A stretch of 64,000 nt of DNA from Lentzea flava (GTDB taxonomy: Bacteria; Actinomycetota; Actinomycetes; Mycobacteriales; Pseudonocardiaceae), in contig NZ_BMRE01000017.1 of the NCBI RefSeq assembly GCF_014648475.1, forward strand, positions 62,001-126,000, read 5' to 3'. Position 1 is the stretch's first letter. The number at the start of each line of letters is the position of its first letter. The translations under genes and the position numbers were made by a program. Shown one piece after another: positions 25,081-33,381 of the stretch. Below the pieces are notes generated by a model. It was not told the DNA's origin. It ran no database searches and saw only the letters and a program-made list of their open reading frames with translations.

Positions 25081-27639
25081 TCAGCACGTCAGCGCGGCCT
25101 CCGCCCAGTCGGCGTGGTCGAAGTTGCGGCCGTCGCCGCCGTCGGTGACGCGCAGGCTCAGCATCCGGACGTTGGTCACGTCGACGTCGATCGGGATGGC
25201 CGCGCCTTTGCCCTTCCGGACACCGCTGTCGTAGATCAGCTCGTCGTCGCCGAACACCTGGAACGCCACCGAGCCCGGTTCCCGCGTCTCGTCGTCGAGG
25301 CCGATCTTGGCCGTGAACCGCTCACAGCCCCGGCCGAGGTAGACGGAGATTTCGGAGGGTGCGTGGGTGCCCAGTCCCTTGGTGTAGGTGACACCGCCGA
25401 TCGAGAGCGTTGTGCCGTCACCGCCGGCGTTCTCGCCGTTCGAGCGGTCGCGTTCGACCGGACCCCAGCCGTTGGTCTCGCTCAGGAACGGCAGATCGCT
25501 GATGTGCGCGCCGTTCGTGGGCACCGGCGGTGGCACGAACGCTTTGACCGCCTGCTCGACGTGCACGCCGTCGCCGAACGTGGCGACCACCGGCACGTCC
25601 ACCAGCCCGACCGGACTCTGCGCGCCGACCTGGACCTGCCAGCGTCCGCTGATCGACTCGCCGGGTGCGAGCCGTCGGCGCTGCACGGTCGCGCCGGCCA
25701 CTGCCCAGCCCTCGGGGGCAGTGGCCGCCAGGACGACGTCGCGGATCTCCTGGTCGCCGTTGGTGAACGTGCCGGTGACCTCGAAGGCCGAGCCCTGCTG
25801 AACGTCGACCGGGGTGGCCGGGGTGACCGTCAGCGTCGTCTTCGGGACCTGCCGGACGGGCCGGTCGCACGTCTGCAGGCCCGGCCGGTGGCGGCAGATG
25901 ATCGCCGCGAAGCCGCCGTTGCGCCGCACCGGGACGTCGAGGGTGCCGGTGCCGCGCAGCACCTGACGGTCGCGCACGACGTCGGCCCTGGTCGCCGGGT
26001 CGCGGACGGTCTCGACGAGCCACTGGCCGCCGCCGAGGAAGTCCAGCCGGGCGTGCAGAGTCCGGTCCTGGGTCGCGATGCCACCGACGAACCACCTGTC
26101 CCCGTTGCGGCGCGCGACGACGGCGTGGGTGTCCGGGTCGCCGTCGAGGAGCCTGGTCTCGTCCCACGCGGTCGGCAGCTGGTCGAGGTAGCGCAACGCC
26201 TGCGGATGCCGTTCGTAGGCCTCGGGCTTGTCGGCGAAGTGCGTCCAGCCCGACTCGTACACGACGGGCAGCGCGGTCTCGTGCGCGATCGTCGCCTCCC
26301 TGGTGCCGACTTCCAGCGACACCGGCGTGTAGTCCATCGAGCCCGCGACGTTGCGGGTGAAGAACTGCACGGGGTTGTTGGCGGCGGGCGGGAGGTTCTC
26401 GGCGCCGCGCACGCCTTCCATCGTGAGCACGTGCGGCCAGGTGCGGGCGAGGCCGTGCGGGATGGTGGAACCGTGGAAGTTGACCATCAGACGCAGGTCC
26501 GCCGTCTTCTGGAGAACCGCGTCGTACCAGCGGTAACGGGCCTGCGAGTCGGACTCCATGAAGTCGAGCTTCACGCCCTTCGCGCCCCACTGCTTGATCC
26601 TCGGCAGCACGGTGTCGCGTTCCTGCGGGGTGTCGAGGTCGCTCCAGCGCAGCCACAGCAGGATCTCCACGCCCCGCGCGCGGGCGTAGCGGATCAGCTC
26701 CGGCACCCACTGGGCGCTCCAGCCCTCGTCGACCAGCGCGTACTCCCAGCCGTGGCGGGCGGCGAAGTCCACGTACTGCTTCTGCCTGGCGAAGTCGCCC
26801 GGGCTCGAGTGCTCGCTCAGCCACGACCACGCGACCTTGCCCGGCTTGATCCAGCTGGTGTCGGTGCGCAGCGCCGGCGTGGCCAGGTCGTCGACGAGCG
26901 TGGACGTGCTGACGGTGGCGAGGTCGCCGACGATCGCGGTGCGCCACGGCGTGGTGCCGGTCGACTCGACCTGCGGATCGGCCAGCACGACCTGGAAGCC
27001 GTTGCCAGTCCTGCGCAGCCTGCTGCCCGCGTACCGGCCGTCCACATCGGACTCGGTGAGCAGTGCGAAGTCGTCGCCCGTCTGGAAGAGCGACGGGTAG
27101 CCGAAGTCGCCGGTGGCCGCGCCCGCGGTCGTGCGGACGCGGTTGTTCTCGTACCAGGCGTTGTAGGGCAGCAGCCACGCCTTGGCGTCGGGGTTCAGGA
27201 CGAAGCTGGACGCCTCAGAGGTGACTGTCGCGGCGTTCGGCAGCACGTAGCGGTAGGCGACGCCGTCCGGTGCGGCGCGGACGACCAGGTCGAAGCTGGC
27301 GGCGGCGGTGCGGAAGCCGAACCTGCTCTCGGTCATCCGGGTGGAGCGCTGCAGCCGTTTGCCGTGGGGCATGTCGTAGCGCTCGATGACAACGCGGTCA
27401 GAGCGGCCGGTGAAGGTCAGGTTCTCGGTCAGGTCGGCGGTGGTCGTCGTGATGCCGACCGGCGCGGGCTGCAGGACGGTTCTGCCCTGCCTCAGCACAG
27501 ACAGCGTCAGATTTCCGCTGCCCAAGGCTATCTTGGCGGTGACATGGCCCGGTCCGGTGACGGTCCAGGCGGTCGGTGCGGCGGTGGCGGGCACGGAGGG
27601 CAACAGCAGGGCGAGCACGATCGCGAGCAGTCGTGACAT
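25081..27639 (-). CDS. Secreted GH97 glycosidase with NEW3 and NPCBM domains
   Basis: An 852-residue secreted enzyme starting at ATG 27639 behind GGGAG. Residues 1-21 are a signal peptide. Residues about 25-280 are the GH97 N-terminal beta-sandwich, 280-560 the catalytic barrel (WSWLSEHSSPGDF, YALVDEGWSAQW, VKLDFMESDSQARY), and about 560-630 the C-terminal domain. VKLDFMES is the position of the nucleophilic aspartate in retaining GH97 alpha-galactosidases. A NEW3 domain (TVTPATPVDVQQGSAFEVTG) and a C-terminal NPCBM carbohydrate-binding domain (TYTKGLGTHAPSEISVYLG) follow. GH97 members act on terminal alpha-glucosidic or alpha-galactosidic residues. The protein probably works outside the cell on plant galactosides. 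Confidence 0.88.
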   Translation of the reverse strand: MSRLLAIVLALLLPSVPATAAPTAWTVTGPGHVTAKIALGSGNLTLSVLRQGRTVLQPAPVGITTTTADLTENLTFTGRSDRVVIERYDMPHGKRLQRSTRMTESRFGFRTAAASFDLVVRAAPDGVAYRYVLPNAATVTSEASSFVLNPDAKAWLLPYNAWYENNRVRTTAGAATGDFGYPSLFQTGDDFALLTESDVDGRYAGSRLRRTGNGFQVVLADPQVESTGTTPWRTAIVGDLATVSTSTLVDDLATPALRTDTSWIKPGKVAWSWLSEHSSPGDFARQKQYVDFAARHGWEYALVDEGWSAQWVPELIRYARARGVEILLWLRWSDLDTPQERDTVLPRIKQWGAKGVKLDFMESDSQARYRWYDAVLQKTADLRLMVNFHGSTIPHGLARTWPHVLTMEGVRGAENLPPAANNPVQFFTRNVAGSMDYTPVSLEVGTREATIAHETALPVVYESGWTHFADKPEAYERHPQALRYLDQLPTAWDETRLLDGDPDTHAVVARRNGDRWFVGGIATQDRTLHARLDFLGGGQWLVETVRDPATRADVVRDRQVLRGTGTLDVPVRRNGGFAAIICRHRPGLQTCDRPVRQVPKTTLTVTPATPVDVQQGSAFEVTGTFTNGDQEIRDVVLAATAPEGWAVAGATVQRRRLAPGESISGRWQVQVGAQSPVGLVDVPVVATFGDGVHVEQAVKAFVPPPVPTNGAHISDLPFLSETNGWGPVERDRSNGENAGGDGTTLSIGGVTYTKGLGTHAPSEISVYLGRGCERFTAKIGLDDETREPGSVAFQVFGDDELIYDSGVRKGKGAAIPIDVDVTNVRMLSLRVTDGGDGRNFDHADWAEAALTC

Positions 27640-27772
27640 CGTTGTCAGCTCCCAGGGTGAGACCGCTCTCATCGTGTTGGGGGCGTCCGGCTCCGGTCAA
27701 GGGGCTGATCGTTGTCAGTCGATTTGCGACAGAAGGATCACGTCGAAGCGCGGCACCAGCGTCGCGCGGCCC

Positions 27773-28384
27773 TCACACGGTGACCGCGATCTCCTCGCCC
27801 AGCTTGGCTCCGCCGAGCAGCTCGAGGTCGTCACCGCTCCAGAACCGGCCGGGGTCGTACCAGTTCGGCCGGCGGTGGGGCAGCAGTCCCATCTCCGCGT
27901 ACGTCACCGCGACGATCTCCGCGCAGAACGCGCTCTCCAGCGTGGCGTCGGCCTTGTGTCGCAACGGAAGCCGCCCGCGCAGCCAGCGGGAGGCGAGCCG
28001 CGCGGTGGACGGGAACGGCGTGCCGTCGAGCCGGGCCACGGTCTTCAGCGCCGCGTCCTCCATCTCGCGGGTCACCAGGTGGTCGAGCTGCCGCAGCCAC
28101 GCCCGCTGCTTGTACTTGTCGTGCCACGTCACCACGGCGTCGCGCAGATCGTGCAGCTGGGCACCGCGCTGATGGGTGCCGGTCCACATGTCCTGAAGCG
28201 ACCTGCCGAGCTCGGCGTGCCACATCAGCGGCGGCAGGTCGTCCAGCACGATCGCCATGCCCACGTGGTTGACAGGGCTGTTCGTCATCGCCTGGATCGC
28301 CCTGTCCGCGGCGCTGCGGCCGCGGAACACCCACACGTCACCGGTGCGGGTCATGTCCACGGCTTCGTCCAGGGTTATCGCCAT
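27773..28384 (-). CDS. YiiX-like NlpC/P60-superfamily protein (permuted papain fold)
   Basis: A 203-residue cytoplasmic protein beginning MAITLDEAVDMTRTGDVWVF. The GDVWVFRG...SPVNHVGMAI block carries the histidine of the permuted papain-like fold (YiiX/YebB group) and DATLESAFCAEIVAVTYAEMGLL carries the cysteine, in the reverse order to classical NlpC/P60 enzymes. Members are probable cysteine peptidases, amidases or lipid acyltransferases; few have been tested. No signal peptide, so an intracellular or membrane-surface role is likely. ATG 28384 is preferred to an upstream GTG in the same frame because the family motif starts there. The small protein at 28404 is divergent, with 19 bp between starts. 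Confidence 0.7.
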   Translation of the reverse strand: MAITLDEAVDMTRTGDVWVFRGRSAADRAIQAMTNSPVNHVGMAIVLDDLPPLMWHAELGRSLQDMWTGTHQRGAQLHDLRDAVVTWHDKYKQRAWLRQLDHLVTREMEDAALKTVARLDGTPFPSTARLASRWLRGRLPLRHKADATLESAFCAEIVAVTYAEMGLLPHRRPNWYDPGRFWSGDDLELLGGAKLGEEIAVTV

Positions 28385-28403
28385 AGCCCCGTAGCCTAGG
28401 CAC

Positions 28404-28565
28404 ATGAAGCTCTGGAAGGTGATCGGTCTGGCCGCGTTCGCGGGCGTGGCGGCGAGCGGTGTCGTGGTCGCCCGCAACCAGCGCCGCCGGGCCGCCTACA
28501 CGCCGGACCAGGTCAGGGAACGTCTGCGGGAACGCCACGCCGAGGCGTCGAAGAGCACCGGCTGA
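28404..28565 (+). CDS. Small single-pass membrane protein
   Basis: A 53-residue protein, MKLWKVIGLAAFAGVAA onward, with one predicted membrane helix (residues 6-24), then a basic RNQRRR segment and a charged helix (PDQVRERLRERHAEA). The positive charges after the helix place the C-terminus in the cytoplasm. Proteins of this shape recur next to unrelated genes in actinomycetes, but I know no function. Codon use and the starting ATG fit a real gene. It starts 19 bp from the divergent YiiX-like gene, so both promoters must overlap the other gene. Confidence 0.65.
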   Translation: MKLWKVIGLAAFAGVAASGVVVARNQRRRAAYTPDQVRERLRERHAEASKSTG

Positions 28566-28760
28566 GCGCCGCGGGATCGGCCCCTCGTGGTGAGCCCCGG
28601 CGGTTCGTAGCATCGGTCGGCGGGTTCGTTCCCGTGCTGTGGAAGGAGGATTCGCGGCCACCGCCGCTCGCCGGGCCGATGAGGATCCCGCTGCAGTGGA
28701 CCAGCGGGGTTGGGCATCCTCGTCGCGCTCGATCCGACCGGGCGGCGGCCGGCCGCAGGC
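28566..28760. other. 195-bp gap with no gene
   Basis: Between the small membrane protein and the transporter remnant I see no supported coding sequence, RNA gene or clear repeat. A minus-strand frame here contains a CSGILIG stretch slightly reminiscent of trypsin-like proteases, but it has no continuation and is not called. Confidence 0.5.
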
Positions 28761-28892
28761 CTACCGGCTGACGACCACCTCGCGCCGGTCCGGGATGAGC
28801 CGGAAGGCCACGAAAGACGCCACCACGAGCAGTCCGGCCGCCACCAGCGCCGTGCCCAGCACGGCTTCGGTGAACGTGCCCGCACGGGCCCG
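28761..28892 (-). pseudogene. 3' end of an MFS-type transporter gene
   Basis: The minus strand encodes about 43 codons ending at TAG 28763-28761. They read AGTFTEAVLGTALVAAGLLV, then VASFVAFRLIPDRREVVVSR: the last membrane helix and basic tail of a DHA2-like major facilitator efflux pump. The 5' remainder is missing, and at about 28890 the sequence changes directly into a TetR gene on the other strand. It is a remnant and not expected to make a product. Confidence 0.65.
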
Positions 28893-29362
28893 GAGTCAGC
28901 CTCGACGCCGTCGCCAGGGAAGCGGGCGTGTCGAAAGGTGGTCTGCCGCACCACTTCCGCACCAAGCAGGCGTTGCTCGTCGGCCTGATCGACGAGTGGT
29001 TCGGCCGCTACGACGCGATGGTCGAGAGCCTGCTCGAACCGGAGGACACGCCGGGCCGGTGGACCCGCGCGCACATCCGGGCGACGTTCACGCCGGACGA
29101 ACTGTGGTCTCACCCGTCTGTCGTAACCGCGCTGCTCGGCGTCCCGGAACTGCAGCAGCGCCTGGACGTCGCTGCGGCCCGCTGGCGGCGGCAAACCGAT
29201 TCCGACGGGCTTCATCCACAACGCGCGGACCTGATTTCCCGTGCACTCGACGGAGTGACGCTGGCGGACCTGCTCTGGCGCGGCCAGGAGTCGCCGCAGG
29301 GGCGTGCGCAGACCCGTGACCTGCTGCTGAAGCTCACCGAGCAGACCGGGCCGCTCGTTTGA
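28892..29362 (+). pseudogene. TetR-family regulator lacking its 5' end
   Basis: Coding similarity starts abruptly at about 28892 with GVSLDAVAREAGVSKGGLPH, which is the middle of a TetR helix-turn-helix; the preceding helix (RDRILDAA-like) is absent. The rest, to the stop at 29362, is a normal TetR ligand-binding domain with HHFRTKQALLVGLIDEWFG. GTG 28928 could start a 144-residue product, but that would lack the first half of the DNA-binding domain. Together with the transporter fragment at 28761, it is best read as one deletion through a divergent pump/regulator promoter. Confidence 0.7.
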
Positions 29363-29412
29363 CGTTGTCCACCGATCGTTGTCAACCGGAACAACGCTGA
29401 CACCGGACAACG
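29363..29412. promoter_or_regulatory. Nested inverted repeats upstream of the ArsR-type regulator
   Basis: CGTTGTCC (29363-29370) pairs with GGACAACG (29405-29412), and inside it CGTTGT (29377-29382) pairs with ACAACG (29391-29396), with almost the same centre. The four half-sites share the core GTTGTC. They lie 46-95 bp before the ATG at 29458, right for an autoregulatory operator. A factor-independent terminator for the TetR remnant is less likely because no U-tract follows. Confidence 0.55.
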
Positions 29413-29457
29413 AAATCTGCGTACCGTCGCAAGTGGTTGCACTCCGGGGGGAAGCAA

Positions 29458-30378
29458 ATGCCGATAGTGTTGTCCGAATCCGCGCCCCAGGGCCGCGGGT
29501 TGACGATTCTCTTCGAGTTGGAAGATCTCGCGCGCACGAGATTCGCGGCGGCACCGCTGCCGATGTACGAACTGATCTTCACGGTGCACAGCGGCAACTG
29601 GGACCGCCTGCTCCTGCCGCAGATCCGCCCGCTCGCCGAACTGGTCAGGCCGGGCCGGTTCATTCCCGACTTCTTCAACTCGGCACGCCCCGACTTCGAC
29701 GAGGCCGTGCGCCAGGTGCTCGGCGTGCCCTCGACGAGGGTGCGCGACCAGATCGCGAACATGCTGGGCACGACGTCGCCGTGGCTGCGGTCGTTCGCGG
29801 CCGGCACCCCGACCTCGCGGCAGGACCTGAGGTCCGCGCTCAACGCCGGCTTCCGCGACCTGATCGGACCGAACTGGCCGGAGACGCGCCAGGCGTTCGA
29901 CGCCGAGGTCCGGCTGCGGTCGTCGCAGGCGGTGGCGCGGGGGCTCGGCGACCTGCTCGGCAACCTGCACCCGTCGATCTCGTGGACCTCACCGGCACTG
30001 CACGTCGAGCTCTCCTGGGACACCGAGATCTCGTTGCGCGGCACGGGAATGCTGATCGTGCCGGTGCTGCACGGGCTGACCCGCCCGGCGGTGTCGATGT
30101 TCGCCGAGCCGCAACCGCTGCTCTTCTACCCGGTGGCGGCGCCGCAGCCGGGCGGCGCCAGCCTGGAGCTCGCCCTCGGCCGCACCCGGACGCTGGTGCT
30201 GCGGGCGCTCACGTCCGAACGCACCACCACCGAACTCGCCAAGCACGTCGGCATCAGCCTGCCGACGGCGTCACAGCACGCGACCGCCCTGCGCACCGCG
30301 GGGTTCGTGTCGACCCACCGCAACGGCAGGTCCGTCCGCCACCGCCTGACCAGACGGGGCTGGGAACTGCTGAACTGA
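29458..30378 (+). CDS. ArsR-type regulator with C-terminal winged helix (DUF5937-like)
   Basis: A 306-residue transcription factor. The N-terminal two thirds (ESAPQGRGLTILFELEDLART to about 225) form the DUF5937-like region found with ArsR-type winged helices in actinomycetes; the C-terminal winged helix (TLVLRALTSERTTTELAKHV, then ISLPTASQHATALRTAGFV) binds DNA. This order is the reverse of ordinary ArsR proteins. ATG 29458 has GGGGGAAG upstream; a longer version from 29437 is possible but unlikely. The nested inverted repeats at 29363-29412 are probable binding sites. The TPR gene follows after 15 bp, so they form an operon. A paralogue of similar architecture lies at 55116. Confidence 0.75.
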   Translation: MPIVLSESAPQGRGLTILFELEDLARTRFAAAPLPMYELIFTVHSGNWDRLLLPQIRPLAELVRPGRFIPDFFNSARPDFDEAVRQVLGVPSTRVRDQIANMLGTTSPWLRSFAAGTPTSRQDLRSALNAGFRDLIGPNWPETRQAFDAEVRLRSSQAVARGLGDLLGNLHPSISWTSPALHVELSWDTEISLRGTGMLIVPVLHGLTRPAVSMFAEPQPLLFYPVAAPQPGGASLELALGRTRTLVLRALTSERTTTELAKHVGISLPTASQHATALRTAGFVSTHRNGRSVRHRLTRRGWELLN

Positions 30379-30393
30379 CCCTGGGAGGCCCGC

Positions 30394-31779
30394 ATGACCG
30401 CGCTGCCGCGGTATCGCACCGACCCGAGCCCTCGCGCGCTGGCCACCCGGCTGCGGGCCCTGCTCACCGCCGGGGTTCCACTCGCCTGCGGCGTCTACGC
30501 GGGCCTGTCCGCTCCCGGTCCCTCCTCGCCGTTGCACGCGAAGATCACGCACGCGATGGCACGGGCGTTCGTGACGGGTGTCTCCGCGGGCGTTCCCCGC
30601 TTCGCGCCGCCACCGTCGGCCCACCTGAGACTGCTGACGGCGGCGAGCTGGGGACGGCTCGACGGCGTCGGCGCCGACATGACGACGTTCCCCGTCGACC
30701 TCGCCTCCGAGCTGTGGTGGCGGGTGCACGAACGCGCGCTCGGCTCGTTGCGCACCGCCGAGCGCCGCGTCGCCTGCGATCTGTTGCTGCGCCTGGGATA
30801 TCCGCAACGCGCGGCCGCGGTCATCGGGCTCAGCGTGATCGACGCGCGGCGCCACGTGCTGTCACCGGACCTCGCGATGGAACAGCTCGCGGTCCTGCGC
30901 TGTCACCTCCCGGCCTCCGCGGTGGAGGCGATGGCGTTGCGGGGCGCCCGATCCGGGCTCCCGGCCGAGACGCGGCGCGACCTCGCGCTGTTCGTGGTGT
31001 TCCGCAACGCCGCCCGCGGTGCCGACTCCACGTCGCTGCAGGCCGGTGCGGCGCTCGCGGTCAAAGCCTCGTCGGAGCTGCCGCACACCGGGTTCGCCGG
31101 GACGCTGCAGCGGGCCAGGCTGCACCGGGCGATCGCGGCCGTTCCGTTCGTGCGGCGCGACATCGGCGAAACGCACCGGCTGCTCGGCCGTGCGCTGGAG
31201 TGCCTGACGTCCATCGCGCCGGGCCAGGCCGAGATGGACCAGCTGGCGTGGGCGGACGAGGCCTTCGCGCTGCACTGCGTCCTCGTGCAGACCCACCTGG
31301 CCGTCGGCCTGGGACAACGCGCGCTCGACCACACCGACGAGCTGGTCGGGCTCAGTCCCGGTGACGACAGGACGTGGGCCTTGCGCGGCGACGCGCTGGC
31401 CGCGTGCGGCCGGTGGGACGACGCGATCGAGGCCTACAGCCGCGGTGTGGCCCTGGGCGGGTGGGGTGCGGCGCGGGCCAGTTACCTCCGGGGGTTCGTG
31501 CTGGACCGGCTGGGACGGGTGGCCGAAGCCGCCGAGGACTACGTGCTGTCGCACCGCATCGACCCGACGGCGTCGGTCGTGTCAGCGGGCATCGGCGGTC
31601 ACCAGCAGCCTCAGGTGCGCGCGGAACCAGGTGGCCGCGGCCGGGCCGTCGGCGAACGCCGTGACCAGGTCCGCCGCCGTGCGCAGGCCCGTGCGGTGCA
31701 GGTGCGCGCCGGCCTCGCGCACGCGGGCGAGCAGGCTGTCCGTGAGGTTGTCCAGGCCTCGGTGCGCGGCATCGGCTAA
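30394..31779 (+). CDS. TPR-repeat protein with an antisense-encoded tail
   Basis: A 461-residue protein whose body (to about residue 395) is alpha-helical with TPR-like pairs, clearest at HTDELVGLSPGDDRTWALRG, then DALAACGRWDDAIEAYSRGVA and YLRGFVLDRLGRVAEAAEDY. It starts at ATG 30394 behind GGGAGG and forms an operon with the regulator at 29458. The last 65 residues or so (rich in arginine, glycine, glutamine and valine) are read opposite the 3' end of the SWIM gene, 198 bp of overlap, and look like a tail acquired when the original stop was lost near 31585. TPRs suggest protein-protein interaction. No enzymatic domain is seen. Confidence 0.7.
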   Translation: MTALPRYRTDPSPRALATRLRALLTAGVPLACGVYAGLSAPGPSSPLHAKITHAMARAFVTGVSAGVPRFAPPPSAHLRLLTAASWGRLDGVGADMTTFPVDLASELWWRVHERALGSLRTAERRVACDLLLRLGYPQRAAAVIGLSVIDARRHVLSPDLAMEQLAVLRCHLPASAVEAMALRGARSGLPAETRRDLALFVVFRNAARGADSTSLQAGAALAVKASSELPHTGFAGTLQRARLHRAIAAVPFVRRDIGETHRLLGRALECLTSIAPGQAEMDQLAWADEAFALHCVLVQTHLAVGLGQRALDHTDELVGLSPGDDRTWALRGDALAACGRWDDAIEAYSRGVALGGWGAARASYLRGFVLDRLGRVAEAAEDYVLSHRIDPTASVVSAGIGGHQQPQVRAEPGGRGRAVGERRDQVRRRAQARAVQVRAGLAHAGEQAVREVVQASVRGIG

Positions 31780-33381
31780 CGCGGTCAGCGCGCTGTCGAC
31801 CGCGGCGCTCACCGGGTCGCCCGTCGTCGCCCCCGGCGGCAACGACTGCGGGCTGGTGCCGGTGGCCAGGTCCAGCACCACCACGCCCGCGTCGGTCCGC
31901 ACGGCCAGCGGGTCGACGACCAGCGTGCCGCGATGCCGGCGAACGGTGCCGGTGATCGTCGTCGGGTTGGCGCGCAGGGCGGTCGCCAACGCGTCGAGCG
32001 CGTGCGGCGCCATCGCGCGGTGGGTCGCTTCCAGAACACACCGGCCGCCGTTGTGGAGGGTGGCCGTCAGCCGTTGGGCGGCGGGGTCGTAGGCGACGTC
32101 CGACACCTCCGCGACCCGGACCGCGCGCACGAGCTCCGCCTCGACCCTCGCCCGCACCTGGCGTGGCGGCAGCTCGGCCAGGTGTCTGGCGGCCGCGTCG
32201 TAGTCGTCGATCACCAACGCCTGCGCCAGGTCGTCCCAGGACGTGCCGATCGGCGTGAGCGACGTCTTGGCCACCCTGCTGGTCTTCAGCGTCACCGCGC
32301 GGCTCGCGCTGCGGGTCGCGGACTCGGAGACGACGTTGGCCGCCGCCAGTTTCTGGCCCGTGCGCAGGGGAGTGTCGCGCTGCACCAGGACCACGTCGCC
32401 AGAGGCGAAGTAGACGTCCGCGGTGGTGGCGCTGCTCAGCCGGGCGCCCAGTGCGGTCAGCCGGACCCGGCGCAACGGCGTCTCGGCGGGTTCGTCGAAA
32501 CCGAGGACCTCCGCCCGCGGACCCGTCGCGGTGGTCCGCGCGTGCAGCTCGGTCAGCAGCGCGGCGAACCGTTCCGCCTCGTAGTCGGCGCTGCGGCGGC
32601 GGTACGCGGTCAGCTGGGCCAGCAGCTCGGTGATCACCGCGGCCGGCCAGTGCAGGCGCTGCGCGGTCAGGTCGCGGTGCAGGCGCTGCCACGCGACGTC
32701 GAGCACCTCGCTCGCGTTGGCGGCGCCGTCGAGCAGCAGCTGGTCGAGCAGGTCGGTGACGGCGGTCAGATCCGTTGCCGTGGTGGGAGATCCGCCCACG
32801 TCGACCGTGTCGGTGCCCAGGGCGTCGGCCTCGCGGAACGCCCACACCGCGAGCGCCGTGGCCTCGTCCCGGTTCACCGCGTCCGTGTGGACGTACGACA
32901 AATCGCCCGGCACGAGGAACGTGACCGTGCACGCGGGGAGCTCGGCCTGGGCGGTCTGGTCCTCCGCGGTCGGGCGGCGGAGCTTCGCGCGGTAGCCCGC
33001 CTGGAACGCCCGGCGGGCACGGCGCAGCGTCCGTTCCCCCATCAGCGCCGTCAGATCGTCGTCGGTCACCGAGCCCGGCGACCACAGCACCGCGGGCGCG
33101 CTGGACTCCCGGGTGCGTTGGTAGGCGAGGACCACGGCGATGCGATGCCGGCACACGCCCGCCGCGCCGCAGCTGCACTTCGCCGCGTCCAGGGCGGTGC
33201 CGGGCGGCAGCGTCGTCGTGACGCCGTCCGGGAACTTGCCCTGGACGGCACCGGCAGGGTCGGTGTCGAGCACCGGGACGACGCCGGCGTCGAGCTCCTT
33301 GGCCGCTCGCTTCACCAGGCCGCGGTTGGCGAGCGCCGCGAGCGCGTCCGGCGTGAGCGCCAGCAGGTCGGGTCTGGTCAC
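31582..33381 (-). CDS. SWIM zinc-finger protein (YehQ-like)
   Basis: A 599-residue protein, last gene of the DUF4132/MoxR cluster. The SWIM zinc finger is CSCGAAGVCRHRI (CxCx6CxH) near residues 69-80, a DNA- or protein-binding module. The remainder is helical with no recognised enzyme domain. It starts with GTG 33381 overlapping the VWA stop by 4 bp. In E. coli the homologous cluster gene is yehQ. The 3' end overlaps the convergent TPR gene by 198 bp, the largest overlap in the window; the SWIM frame reads on with normal family content to LLVTADAR, so the tail on the TPR side is probably the abnormal one. Confidence 0.85.
   Translation of the reverse strand: MTRPDLLALTPDALAALANRGLVKRAAKELDAGVVPVLDTDPAGAVQGKFPDGVTTTLPPGTALDAAKCSCGAAGVCRHRIAVVLAYQRTRESSAPAVLWSPGSVTDDDLTALMGERTLRRARRAFQAGYRAKLRRPTAEDQTAQAELPACTVTFLVPGDLSYVHTDAVNRDEATALAVWAFREADALGTDTVDVGGSPTTATDLTAVTDLLDQLLLDGAANASEVLDVAWQRLHRDLTAQRLHWPAAVITELLAQLTAYRRRSADYEAERFAALLTELHARTTATGPRAEVLGFDEPAETPLRRVRLTALGARLSSATTADVYFASGDVVLVQRDTPLRTGQKLAAANVVSESATRSASRAVTLKTSRVAKTSLTPIGTSWDDLAQALVIDDYDAAARHLAELPPRQVRARVEAELVRAVRVAEVSDVAYDPAAQRLTATLHNGGRCVLEATHRAMAPHALDALATALRANPTTITGTVRRHRGTLVVDPLAVRTDAGVVVLDLATGTSPQSLPPGATTGDPVSAAVDSALTALADAAHRGLDNLTDSLLARVREAGAHLHRTGLRTAADLVTAFADGPAAATWFRAHLRLLVTADAR

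Noticed and set aside
27712..27734. TTGTCAGTC, possible DNA-damage promoter
   Set aside because: After 8 nt the sequence is ACAGAA with no TA at the -10 position, and no plus-strand gene follows.
28600..28720. Possible trypsin-like protease remnant (CSGILIG on the minus strand)
   Set aside because: Only a few residues match, there is no catalytic triad, and neighbouring codons do not look coding.
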